59,684 nt of DNA from Cupriavidus lacunae (GTDB lineage: Bacteria; Pseudomonadota; Gammaproteobacteria; Burkholderiales; Burkholderiaceae): NCBI RefSeq assembly GCF_003353055.1, contig NZ_QKWJ01000044.1:1-59684 (forward strand). Direction: 5' to 3'. The notes under the pieces were generated by a model, which saw only the letters and a list, made by a program, of their open reading frames with translations, was not told where the DNA came from and made no database searches. A program made the position numbers and the translations under genes. Shown piece by piece: positions 11,397 through 18,206 of this stretch (position 1 is the first letter of the stretch; every line of letters starts with the position of its first letter).

Positions 11397-11663
11397 GTGA
11401 TCGAGGCCACCCTCAACATCGCCGCCGGCAAGGGTTTCCAGGGACGTGGCTCGGCGCGCGTGAGCCTGGTGGCCAGCCGCTTTGCCAGCCGCATTGTGCT
11501 GGTCACGGACTCCGGCTCGGCCGATGCGCACGACGTGATGGCCGTCATGCGCCTGCGCACGCCGCCTGGCACGGTACTGCGCATCCAGGCCGACGGCCCG
11601 GACGAAGTCGCCGCGGTCAGGGCCATCGCACAACTGCTCGGACCAGGGGACGGCCAGCCATGA
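11397..11663 (+). CDS. HPr-like protein lacking the phosphorylatable histidine
   Basis: With a GTG start at 11397 (preceded by AAGG) this is an 88-aa protein of HPr size and layout. Aligned with E. coli HPr without gaps, residue 15 is Gln instead of the active-site His, Arg17 is kept, and residue 46 is Asp instead of Ser46 (GKGFQGRGSARVSLVASRF for the His15 loop; SADAHDVMAVMRL for the Ser46 helix). It therefore cannot accept phosphate from EI at residue 15, and Asp46 resembles phospho-Ser46. The stop overlaps the next start (ATGA). An upstream ATG (11247) would add a Pro/Arg-rich segment and is unlikely. The role is unknown, perhaps regulatory. Confidence 0.7.
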   Translation: MIEATLNIAAGKGFQGRGSARVSLVASRFASRIVLVTDSGSADAHDVMAVMRLRTPPGTVLRIQADGPDEVAAVRAIAQLLGPGDGQP

Positions 11664-12547
11664 ACAAACGCAAACCGGACGCCGGCACCGGCATCGCCGC
11701 GGATAGCGGCCGCACGTCTTTTGAGTCCTATATGCGGTTCCTGGCCGAGGCCCCACGCGACGGCACGCCCGTGGTGCTGGAGATCGAGACTGCCCTGTCG
11801 CTGCACTTCGACGTGCTGGCCACGCAGAGCTTCATGTCGCGGCGCGATTCCGACCGGCTGGTGCTGGGTTACACGCGAACCATGATGGGATTCCTGCTGC
11901 TGCATCCGTCGCCAGCACGGATTTCGGTGATCGGGCTCGGCGGAGGCTCGCTGGTCAAGTATTGTTACCGGCACCTGCCTGCCACGCGGGTGGTCGCTGT
12001 CGAGATCGACCCCGCGGTGATCGCGCTGCGCGAGCGCTTCCGGATTCCGCCCGACGATGCCCGCCTGCAGGTGGTCTGCGCCGATGGCGCCGAGTACGTC
12101 AGGGGCCGGGAAGCGCGCCCCGAGGTCATCCTCGTCGACGGCTTCCTGGCTAACGGCATGCCGCTGCAGCTAGGCTCCGCCGGCTTCTACGCGGCCTGCC
12201 ACGCGCGGCTGGCCGACGACGGCGTGCTGGTGGCCAACTTCCTTGCAAGCGACCGCGGCATGCCGCACTACCTGGGCGCGGTGCGCGCCGTGTTCGGGGC
12301 CTCGATGTCGGTCGCGCGCGCCGAGGACAGTTGCAACTACACGTTGTTTGCCTGGAAAGGCCTGCCCCGGCTGCCGTCGCTGCAGACGCTGCCGTCGCTG
12401 CAGACGCTGCTGGCACGCGCACGGGTGCTGGAAGCCATGCATGCGCTGAAGCTGATACCGACTGCCCGCCGCATGAAGCGCGGCGAGCAGGTTGCCGCCG
12501 ACCCCTACGCCTGGCACGCCCTTGCCCGGCCCCGGGACACCCTGTAG
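11660..12547 (+). CDS. Spermidine-synthase-like protein (second copy)
   Basis: A 295-aa Rossmann protein starting at ATG 11660, overlapping the HPr-like stop by four bases, hence translationally coupled. ISVIGLGGGSLVKYCYRHL, VVAVEIDPAVIALRERF and VILVDGFLANGMP mark it as spermine/spermidine synthase-like. The GGGDG motif is GGGSL and the catalytic Asp motif reads DGFLANG, so it probably does not make polyamines. It shares layout with the protein at 8172 (FLSP/LLHPS segment, YCYRH/FCHRQ) but is diverged. Near the C-terminus lies a 6-residue tandem repeat, LPSLQT twice. Confidence 0.65.
   Translation: MNKRKPDAGTGIAADSGRTSFESYMRFLAEAPRDGTPVVLEIETALSLHFDVLATQSFMSRRDSDRLVLGYTRTMMGFLLLHPSPARISVIGLGGGSLVKYCYRHLPATRVVAVEIDPAVIALRERFRIPPDDARLQVVCADGAEYVRGREARPEVILVDGFLANGMPLQLGSAGFYAACHARLADDGVLVANFLASDRGMPHYLGAVRAVFGASMSVARAEDSCNYTLFAWKGLPRLPSLQTLPSLQTLLARARVLEAMHALKLIPTARRMKRGEQVAADPYAWHALARPRDTL
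12371..12406 (+). repeat. 18-bp tandem repeat inside the spermidine-synthase-like gene
   Basis: CTGCCGTCGCTGCAGACG occurs twice in a row (12371-12388, 12389-12406) and encodes LPSLQT twice. In-frame and recent by its perfect identity. Confidence 0.9.
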
Positions 12548-12603
12548 CGACAACGCAGGTCCTCCGCCTCCCGCCCCAATCCTCCAGACGCCGCCCCAAC
12601 GCC

Positions 12604-13449
12604 ATGCCGATCCTGTACCTGCGCAAGCTGACCGGGAAGCGGCGCAGCCCCCACGCCAACCGGCACCTGGCCGGCTACCTCTGCTTTGTCGCAGGCGCCA
12701 TCAATGCCGGCGGCTTCCTGGCCGTGCAGCAATACACCTCGCATATGTCCGGCGTGGTCTCAGCCATGGCCGACAACCTGGCGCTGAGCAGCTTCGCGCT
12801 GGTGCTGGACGGGGTCGGGGCGCTGCTGTCGTTTCTCGGCGGCGCCGCGTGCTCGGCGGTGCTGGTCAACTGGGGGCGGCGCGAGCGGCGGCACAGTGAA
12901 TACGCGCTGCCGCTGGCGCTGGAGGCGGGGCTGCTGCTGTGCTTTGGCCTGATCGGCGGCAACCTGGCGCAGCACCAGTGGCTGTTCGTGCCAGCCACAG
13001 TGATGCTGCTGTGCTTCATCATGGGGCTGCAGAATGCAATGATCACCAAGCTCTCGAACGCCGAGATCCGCACCACCCACCTCACTGGCATGGTCACCGA
13101 TATCGGCATCGAACTGGGCAAGCTGTGCTACTGGAACGCAGCCGCGCCGGCGCGCACGCCATCACGCACACAAGCGCGCCCCCTGCCCCGCGTGCTCGCC
13201 AACCGGCGCAAGCTGCGCCTGCTGGTGGTGCTGGTCACGCTGTTCTTTGCCGGCGGCGTCGCCGGCGCGCTGGGGTTCAAGCATCTGGGTTTCAGCGCCA
13301 CGCTGCCGCTGGCCGCTCTGCTGCTGGCGCTGATCGCAGTGCCGCTGACCGACGACCTGCGCAGCCGCTGGCGCACAGGCTCACTGCCGCGCCTGGCGGC
13401 GCGGATGCGGCAACGCGTGCAGGCGGGCGCGCTGCGCCGGCGGCGCTAG
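12604..13449 (+). CDS. DUF1275 (YoaK-like) membrane protein
   Basis: A 281-aa polytopic protein of the DUF1275 family. The pattern HLAGYLCFVAGAINAGGFLAV, then TSHMSGVVSAMADNLA and MGLQNAMITKLSNAEIRTTHLTGMVTDIGIELG is typical; about six membrane segments are visible. A Thr/Arg/Pro-rich insert (residues about 180-200) separates the two halves. Members are suspected transporters or channels, but no substrate is established to my knowledge. It follows the spermidine-synthase-like gene by 56 bases in the same direction and may belong to that transcript. Confidence 0.8.
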   Translation: MPILYLRKLTGKRRSPHANRHLAGYLCFVAGAINAGGFLAVQQYTSHMSGVVSAMADNLALSSFALVLDGVGALLSFLGGAACSAVLVNWGRRERRHSEYALPLALEAGLLLCFGLIGGNLAQHQWLFVPATVMLLCFIMGLQNAMITKLSNAEIRTTHLTGMVTDIGIELGKLCYWNAAAPARTPSRTQARPLPRVLANRRKLRLLVVLVTLFFAGGVAGALGFKHLGFSATLPLAALLLALIAVPLTDDLRSRWRTGSLPRLAARMRQRVQAGALRRRR

Positions 13450-13456
13450 GCGCCGC

Positions 13457-13891
13457 CTACCGGTACACCAGCACCGGAATCTTGCTGTGGGTCAGCACCT
13501 TCAGGGTTTCGCTGCCGATCAGCATACCCTGGACCCCGCGCCGCCTGTGCGAAGCCATCACGATCAGGTCGCAGCCCGTGTCCTCGGCCGTCTTGATGGT
13601 GGCCTCGTAGGGATGGTCGTTGGCGACGTATGCCGTTTCACAGGGCACGCCCGTTGGCGCCGGCTTCGTCGGCCAGTCCGCGCAGGTAGCGGGTCGCTTC
13701 TTCCCAGGCTTGCTTCACGTAGGTTTCGCAGTGTCCTCCAGCATCTCGACCTGGTAGGTCAGCACGTGGTAGTTCGGGCAGACGCGCACCGCGGTGGTAC
13801 GCGCCCCCATGTCCCGCGCCAGCGTGAGAGCCTTGCGGAATGCCGATTCAGACAGGTCCAATGTCCGCCCCCGGCGTGCACGTGTGCCCAT
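13457..13891 (-). pseudogene. Universal stress protein (UspA family), frameshifted
   Basis: Three pieces of one UspA-like protein in two frames. From ATG 13891: LSESAFRKALTLARDMGART and NYHVLTYQVEMLEDT, then a stop. The next piece, ETYVKQAWEEATRYLRGLAD, is in another frame after a one-base loss near 13729-13731. The last piece returns to the first frame after a one-base gain near 13650-13652: CETAYVANDHPYEATI and MASHRRRGVQGMLIGSETLK, ending KIPVLVYR. The usual N-terminal ILVAVDGS strand is also missing. The two shifts compensate, but the first frame meets a stop between them, so no full protein can be made. Confidence 0.85.
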
Positions 13892-13905
13892 TTCCTTACT
13901 TGACT

Positions 13906-13931
13906 TTCATTTAACCAATTGGTTAAATGAA
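13906..13931. promoter_or_regulatory. 26-bp perfect palindrome, probable ArsR operator
   Basis: TTCATTTAACCAA (13906-13918) followed immediately by its reverse complement TTGGTTAAATGAA (13919-13931). It ends three bases before the ArsR start codon at 13935. ArsR-family dimers bind such AT-rich dyads near their own promoter, so autoregulation is the simplest reading. The lack of a ribosome site between dyad and ATG suggests a leaderless or very short-leader transcript. Confidence 0.75.
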
Positions 13932-13934
13932 CCC

Positions 13935-14303
13935 ATGCCTGCCACGCCCGACACCCTCTCCAGCATCTTCGCCGCCCTGGCCGATCCCACCCGGCGGGCG
14001 ATCCTGGGCCGGCTGTCGGAGGGCGAGGCCCCTGTGAGCGAGCTGGCGCGCCCGTTCGAGATGTCGGCCCCGGCGATCTCAAAGCACCTGCGCGTGCTGG
14101 CCGAAGCCGGGCTAATCGAGCGGGAGATCAACGCGCGCTGGCGCATCTGCCATCTGCGCGCCAACGCCCTGCGCGATGCACACGACTGGCTGGATACCTA
14201 TCGCCGCCACTGGGAAGGCAACCTCGACCGGCTCGTCGAATTCGTCGAACGAACCCACGCGGCCGCATCTGCCAAGGGCCCGGACGACTCAACCAAGGAC
14301 TGA
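13935..14303 (+). CDS. ArsR-family transcriptional regulator
   Basis: A 122-aa winged-helix protein: LSSIFAALADPTRRAILGRL opens the fold, VSELARPFEMSAPAISKHLRVL is the recognition helix-turn-helix, and AGLIEREINARWRICHLRA the wing. No CxC metal-binding motif is present in the alpha-3 helix, so it is of the non-metal type usually found upstream of SRPBCC (AHSA1) genes, as here: the next gene starts 11 bases on. ATG 13935 gives the standard N-terminus. The palindrome at 13906-13931 is its likely operator. Confidence 0.9.
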   Translation: MPATPDTLSSIFAALADPTRRAILGRLSEGEAPVSELARPFEMSAPAISKHLRVLAEAGLIEREINARWRICHLRANALRDAHDWLDTYRRHWEGNLDRLVEFVERTHAAASAKGPDDSTKD

Positions 14304-14314
14304 GGGACAACACC

Positions 14315-15397
14315 ATGGACCAAGCTGCCACCTTCCACCTGGAAATGACCCGCCTGATCCGCGCGCCGCGCGAGCGGGTCTTCGATGCCTTTACCAACCA
14401 GGCCGCGCTGGCCGCGTGGCATTGCCCGCGCGGCATGAGCGTGCTGGAGGCAAGCGCCGATGCGCGGGTCGGCGGCAGCTACCGCATCGTGATGGGCGGA
14501 CGCGACGGCTCGCAGCACATTGTCGGCGGCGAATACCAGGCCATCGACCGCGCCGATTTCCTTGCCTACACCTGGGCCTGGGAATCGGGCTCGCTGCCGC
14601 CCGATCTCAAGACGTTGATCGAGGTCACGCTGACCGAGCAGGAGGACGGCACTCACCTGCACATGCGCCACAGCGGTTTCCCGAACGCGCAGGCGCGCGA
14701 TTCGCACATGGGCGGCTGGCAATCCGTGTTCAACCGCCTCAGCGATTACCTGGACCCGAAGGGCAGCGCGGGCACCGTGACCGTCTTCGGCGATCCGCGC
14801 AGCAGCTACTGCCGCACGGTGCGCATGGCACTGGAAGAAAAAGGCGTGGCCTACACGCTGGATCCCGTGCCCCCGCACTCGCCGGAGGTGCTCGCCCACA
14901 ACCCGTTCGGCCGCGTGCCAGCGTTCACCGACGGCCCGATCTCGTTCTACGAAACCCGCGCCATCCTTGGCTACATCGAAGAGGCGTTCGAAGGGCCAAG
15001 CCTGCTGCCGCAATGGGGTGTCACCGCCCGCGCGCGCGGCGAACAATGGATCAGCCTGATCAACTGCCACGGCTACGATGCGATGGTCCGCCGCTACGTG
15101 CTGCAGTACGTCTTCCCCAAGGGTGAGAACGGACAGCCCGACCGTGCTGTCATCGACGCTGCGGTGCCGGATATCGACAAGCACCTCGCCGTATTCGACG
15201 AAGCCTATGGCGACCGCGATTACCTGGTCGGCAGCGTGTTGTCGATGGCCGACCTGTTCCTCGCGCCGATCCTGATGTACGTCGGCATGTTCCCCGAAGG
15301 AGCCGCATTGCTGGAGAAGTATCCCAATGTGCGGCGCGGGCAATCCGTCATGCGCGAGCGGCCGAGCTATGCGGCCACGCAGCCGCAGTTGGGCTGA
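14315..15397 (+). CDS. SRPBCC (AHSA1-type) domain fused to glutathione S-transferase
   Basis: A 360-aa two-domain protein. Residues 1 to about 148 form a START/AHSA1-like domain (IRAPRERVFDAFTNQAALAA, HSGFPNAQARDSHMGGWQSV). From about residue 155 a GST N-domain starts (VTVFGDPRSSYCRTVRMALE, NPFGRVPAFTDG, FYETRAILGYIEEAF), followed by a helical C-domain (YLVGSVLSMADLFLAPILMY). The putative glutathione-contact residues are Ser/Tyr/Cys in RSSYCR. GAGGGA precedes the ATG. Co-transcribed with the ArsR gene. The fusion suggests a binding domain that captures a hydrophobic compound for conjugation; the substrate is unknown. Confidence 0.85.
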   Translation: MDQAATFHLEMTRLIRAPRERVFDAFTNQAALAAWHCPRGMSVLEASADARVGGSYRIVMGGRDGSQHIVGGEYQAIDRADFLAYTWAWESGSLPPDLKTLIEVTLTEQEDGTHLHMRHSGFPNAQARDSHMGGWQSVFNRLSDYLDPKGSAGTVTVFGDPRSSYCRTVRMALEEKGVAYTLDPVPPHSPEVLAHNPFGRVPAFTDGPISFYETRAILGYIEEAFEGPSLLPQWGVTARARGEQWISLINCHGYDAMVRRYVLQYVFPKGENGQPDRAVIDAAVPDIDKHLAVFDEAYGDRDYLVGSVLSMADLFLAPILMYVGMFPEGAALLEKYPNVRRGQSVMRERPSYAATQPQLG

Positions 15398-15409
15398 GCA
15401 CAGGACTGC

Positions 15410-15439
15410 AGGGTCTGTTCACATAGGTGAGCAGACCCT
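15410..15439 (+). terminator. Hairpin after the SRPBCC-GST gene
   Basis: AGGGTCTG (15410-15417) and CAGACCCT (15432-15439) with further TCAC/GTGA pairing inside. It sits 13 bases after the stop codon. No T tract follows because the MITE-like palindrome begins at once, so terminator function is uncertain. Confidence 0.5.
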
Positions 15440-15602
15440 AGTGTCATGAGTTGGAAGTTCGTTGCGGAAATAAGTCTGTCGAGAAGGCGTATGAGACTAG
15501 GAGCGAAGCGCAGCAAGGCTGAAGCCTTGCGAGCATTCGCGACGACGGATCATGCGTCTTATCGGCAGACTTATGCAACGAACTTGCTACTCATGACACT
15601 AG
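15438..15602. mobile_element. 165-bp imperfect palindrome, MITE-like element
   Basis: The whole segment folds back on itself. Termini CTAGTGTCATGAG (15438-15450) and CTCATGACACTAG (15590-15602) are perfect 13-bp inverted repeats. Inside, AAGTTCGTTGC (15455-15465) matches the complement of GCAACGAACTT (15575-15585), and ATAAGTCTG pairs with CAGACTTAT. The centre is GCAAGGCT-GA-AGCCTTGC (15513-15530). It holds no gene. The right terminus supplies the TAG stop of the deoxyinosine glycosylase gene. No target duplication is obvious. It could also act as a bidirectional terminator. Confidence 0.7.
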
Positions 15603-16105
15603 CGTCCGGCGTCGTTCAGCCATGCCCCCAATGCTTGCCAGGCCCGCAGTTTTTCCGGGTAGGACAAGGTATGAGCCGGGCTGCTGGAAGGAAGCTTGAG
15701 GATTGTGTGATGGTCGCCATGCTGCGCGAGGGCCTTCAAACCAATGCGCGCGGCAGTGCCACCATTGAAGGCGATGACAGCCAGCCTGGGCAGTGATTCG
15801 ACCAGGCTCGCCAGGTCATTGCCGGCGTGATCACGGATGTTGCTGTCCAGGCTGCCCTCACGCTTCGCTTGCGCCACCACGTCCCAGAGACCGACATGGT
15901 GTGCCAGCAGCGTTTGCAGGCGCACTGGATAGTCCATGGCAACAAGATCGATGCCCAGTATGTCCCCAAGCAGGTGCCAGAACCGGTTTTGCCGGTTCGC
16001 GTAGTACTGGCTCTGCGCCAGTGAGACTTCGCCCGGCAGGCTGCCGAGGATCAGAACCCGTGTGTCGGCATCGACCACGGGCGGGAAGCACCGCTTCAGC
16101 GTCAT
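15599..16105 (-). CDS. DNA-deoxyinosine glycosylase (HDG, uracil-DNA-glycosylase superfamily)
   Basis: A 168-aa protein of the UDG superfamily. VLILGSLPGEVSLAQSQYYA and NRQNRFWHLLGDILG match the hypoxanthine-DNA glycosylase group, with the Asn of NRFWHLL in the catalytic motif and SSSPAH as the distal motif (LPSSSPAHTLSYPEKL). It removes deaminated bases in base-excision repair. The stop codon falls inside the terminal repeat of the adjacent palindromic element, so insertion may have set the C-terminus (NDAGR), though the length is normal for the family. Confidence 0.85.
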   Translation of the reverse strand: MTLKRCFPPVVDADTRVLILGSLPGEVSLAQSQYYANRQNRFWHLLGDILGIDLVAMDYPVRLQTLLAHHVGLWDVVAQAKREGSLDSNIRDHAGNDLASLVESLPRLAVIAFNGGTAARIGLKALAQHGDHHTILKLPSSSPAHTLSYPEKLRAWQALGAWLNDAGR

Positions 16106-16143
16106 CGGCCACGCGCTCCGTTACGACACAATGGGATCGATCT

Positions 16144-16165
16144 CCCCGCTGCTTGCGCAGCGGGG
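16144..16165. terminator. Hairpin downstream of htpG
   Basis: CCCCGCTGC (16144-16152) and GCAGCGGGG (16157-16165), loop TTGC, in the 76 bases between htpG and the divergent-side glycosylase start. There is no T tract on either strand, so it is a weak terminator candidate or an mRNA-stabilising hairpin. Confidence 0.35.
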
Positions 16166-16181
16166 GTACTCTTGCCCGGGG

Positions 16182-18083
16182 TCAGGCCAGCAGCTTGTTC
16201 ACGCGCTGCACGTAGGCGGCCGGATCTTCCAGCATGCCGCCTTCAGCCAGCAGCGCCTGGTCGAACAGCACCTGAACGCGGTCGCTGAAGGCATCACCCT
16301 CGGGAAGATCGCGCAGCTTCTGCACCAGCGCGTGCTCCGGGTTCAGCTCCAGGATCGGCTGGGCGTCCGGCGCCTTCTGTCCGGCCTGCTTGAGCAGGCG
16401 CTGCAGGTAGCCGCTCATGTCGCCTTCGTCGGAGACCAGGCACGAAGCCGATGCGGTCAGGCGCAGCGTCACGCGCACGTCCTTGGCCTTGCCGTCGAGC
16501 ACGGCCCTGGCGCGTTCGACCACGTCCTTCCAGTCGGCCTCGGCCTTTTCCTGCTCGGCCTTCTCGGCTTCGTCGGCGAGCTTGCCCAGGTCCAGGTCGC
16601 CGCGCGCCACCGAGACCAGTTCCTTGCCGTCGAACTCGCGCAGGAACGACAGCATCCATTCGTCGACGCGGTCGGTCAGCAGCAGCACTTCGATGCCCTT
16701 CTTGCGGAACACTTCCAGGTGCGGGCTGTTCTTGCCGGCGGACCAGGTATCGGCCGTCACGTAGTAGATCTTGTCCTGGCCTTCCTTCATGCGGCCGACG
16801 TACGCGGCCAGCGCCACGTTCTGCTCGGAAGTGTCGTTGTGCGTGGAGGCAAAGCGCAGCAGCTTTGCCACGCGCTCCTGGTTGGCCTGGTCCTCGCCGA
16901 TGCCTTCCTTGAGCGCCTGGCCGAATTGCTGCCAGAAGGTGGTGTACTTGGCGCGTTCGGCTTCCTCTTCACTGTCGGCCAGCGATTCCAGCATCGACAG
17001 CACGCGCTTGGTGCAGCCCTCGCGGATGGCCTTGACGTCGCGGCTTTCCTGCAGCAGTTCGCGCGATACGTTCAGAGGCAGGTCGGCGGAATCGACCACG
17101 CCCTTGACCCAGCGCAGGTAGCCCGGTAGCAGCTGGTCAGCATCGTCCATGATGAAGACGCGCTTGACGTACAGCTTCAGGCCGGCCTTGTGGTTGCGGT
17201 CCCACAGGTCGAACGGCGCGCGCGCCGGGATATACAGCAGCTGGGTATATTCGCTGCGGCCTTCCACGCGGTTGTGGGTCCACGCCAGCGGCACTTCGTT
17301 GTCGTGCGCGATGTGCTGGTAGAAAGCGGTGTACTGCTCGTCGGTGATGTCGGACTTGGCGCGGGTCCACAGCGCGCTGGCCTGGTTCACGCTTTCCCAC
17401 TCGTCGGTACGCTTGTAGGTGCTGGATTCAGCGTCCCACACCTCCTTGTGCATGCGGATCGGCAGCGAGATATGGTCCGAGTACTTCTGGATGATGCTCT
17501 TCAGGCGCCAGGCCGACAGGAAATCATCCTCGCCCTCGCGCAGGTGCAGCGTGATGGCGGTGCCGCGCTCGGTGCGGGCAATGGCATCGATGGTGAACTC
17601 GCCGTCGCCGGTGCTTTCCCAGCGCACTGCGTCTTCGGCGCCCAGGCCGGCGCGGCGCGTTTCCACCGTGACCTTGTCGGCGACGATAAAGGCCGAGTAG
17701 AAGCCGACGCCGAACTGGCCGATCAGCGCGGCGTCCTTCTGCTGGTCGCCGGACAGCTGCTGGAAGAATTCCTTGGTGCCGGAGCGGGCGATGGTGCCGA
17801 GGTTGCGGATGGCCTCGTCGCGACTCATGCCGATGCCGTTGTCGGTGATCTTCAGCGTGCGCGCCTGCGGGTCGGCCTCGATGCGGATGGCCAGGTCGGC
17901 GTCGTTTTCCAGCAGGGACGGGTTCGCGATCGCCTCGAAGCGCAGCTTGTCGGTGGCGTCCGAAGCATTCGAGACCAGCTCGCGCAGGAAAATTTCCTTG
18001 TTGCTGTACAGCGAGTGGATCATCAGGTGCAGCAGTTGCTTCACTTCCGCCTGGAAGCTCATCGTCTCGTGCGGTGCGGTCAT
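16182..18083 (-). CDS. htpG: Molecular chaperone HtpG (bacterial Hsp90)
   Basis: A 633-aa Hsp90 protein, full length for the family. The ATP-binding domain shows EIFLRELVSNASDATDKLR, ITDNGIGMSRDEAIRNLGTI and IGQFGVGFYSAF; the middle domain has the conserved DLPLNVSRELLQESRDVKAI. The C-terminal dimerisation domain ends VQRVNKLLA. ATG 18083 has AGGAG eight bases upstream and starts MTAPHETMSF. Works with the DnaK system in protein remodelling. It is a single-gene unit; no obvious sigma-32 promoter could be picked out in the 123 bases upstream. Confidence 0.97.
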   Translation of the reverse strand: MTAPHETMSFQAEVKQLLHLMIHSLYSNKEIFLRELVSNASDATDKLRFEAIANPSLLENDADLAIRIEADPQARTLKITDNGIGMSRDEAIRNLGTIARSGTKEFFQQLSGDQQKDAALIGQFGVGFYSAFIVADKVTVETRRAGLGAEDAVRWESTGDGEFTIDAIARTERGTAITLHLREGEDDFLSAWRLKSIIQKYSDHISLPIRMHKEVWDAESSTYKRTDEWESVNQASALWTRAKSDITDEQYTAFYQHIAHDNEVPLAWTHNRVEGRSEYTQLLYIPARAPFDLWDRNHKAGLKLYVKRVFIMDDADQLLPGYLRWVKGVVDSADLPLNVSRELLQESRDVKAIREGCTKRVLSMLESLADSEEEAERAKYTTFWQQFGQALKEGIGEDQANQERVAKLLRFASTHNDTSEQNVALAAYVGRMKEGQDKIYYVTADTWSAGKNSPHLEVFRKKGIEVLLLTDRVDEWMLSFLREFDGKELVSVARGDLDLGKLADEAEKAEQEKAEADWKDVVERARAVLDGKAKDVRVTLRLTASASCLVSDEGDMSGYLQRLLKQAGQKAPDAQPILELNPEHALVQKLRDLPEGDAFSDRVQVLFDQALLAEGGMLEDPAAYVQRVNKLLA

Positions 18084-18206
18084 GGTTCTCCTCTTGGAAA
18101 CTGGCGAATCTGGAAAATGGGTGGGCCACGCCAACGTGGCCGGTGCCGCCAGAAATAGGGCCGCCCGGGCCATTTTTCAAGGCCCGGGGTGCAACGGCGG
18201 CGTGGC

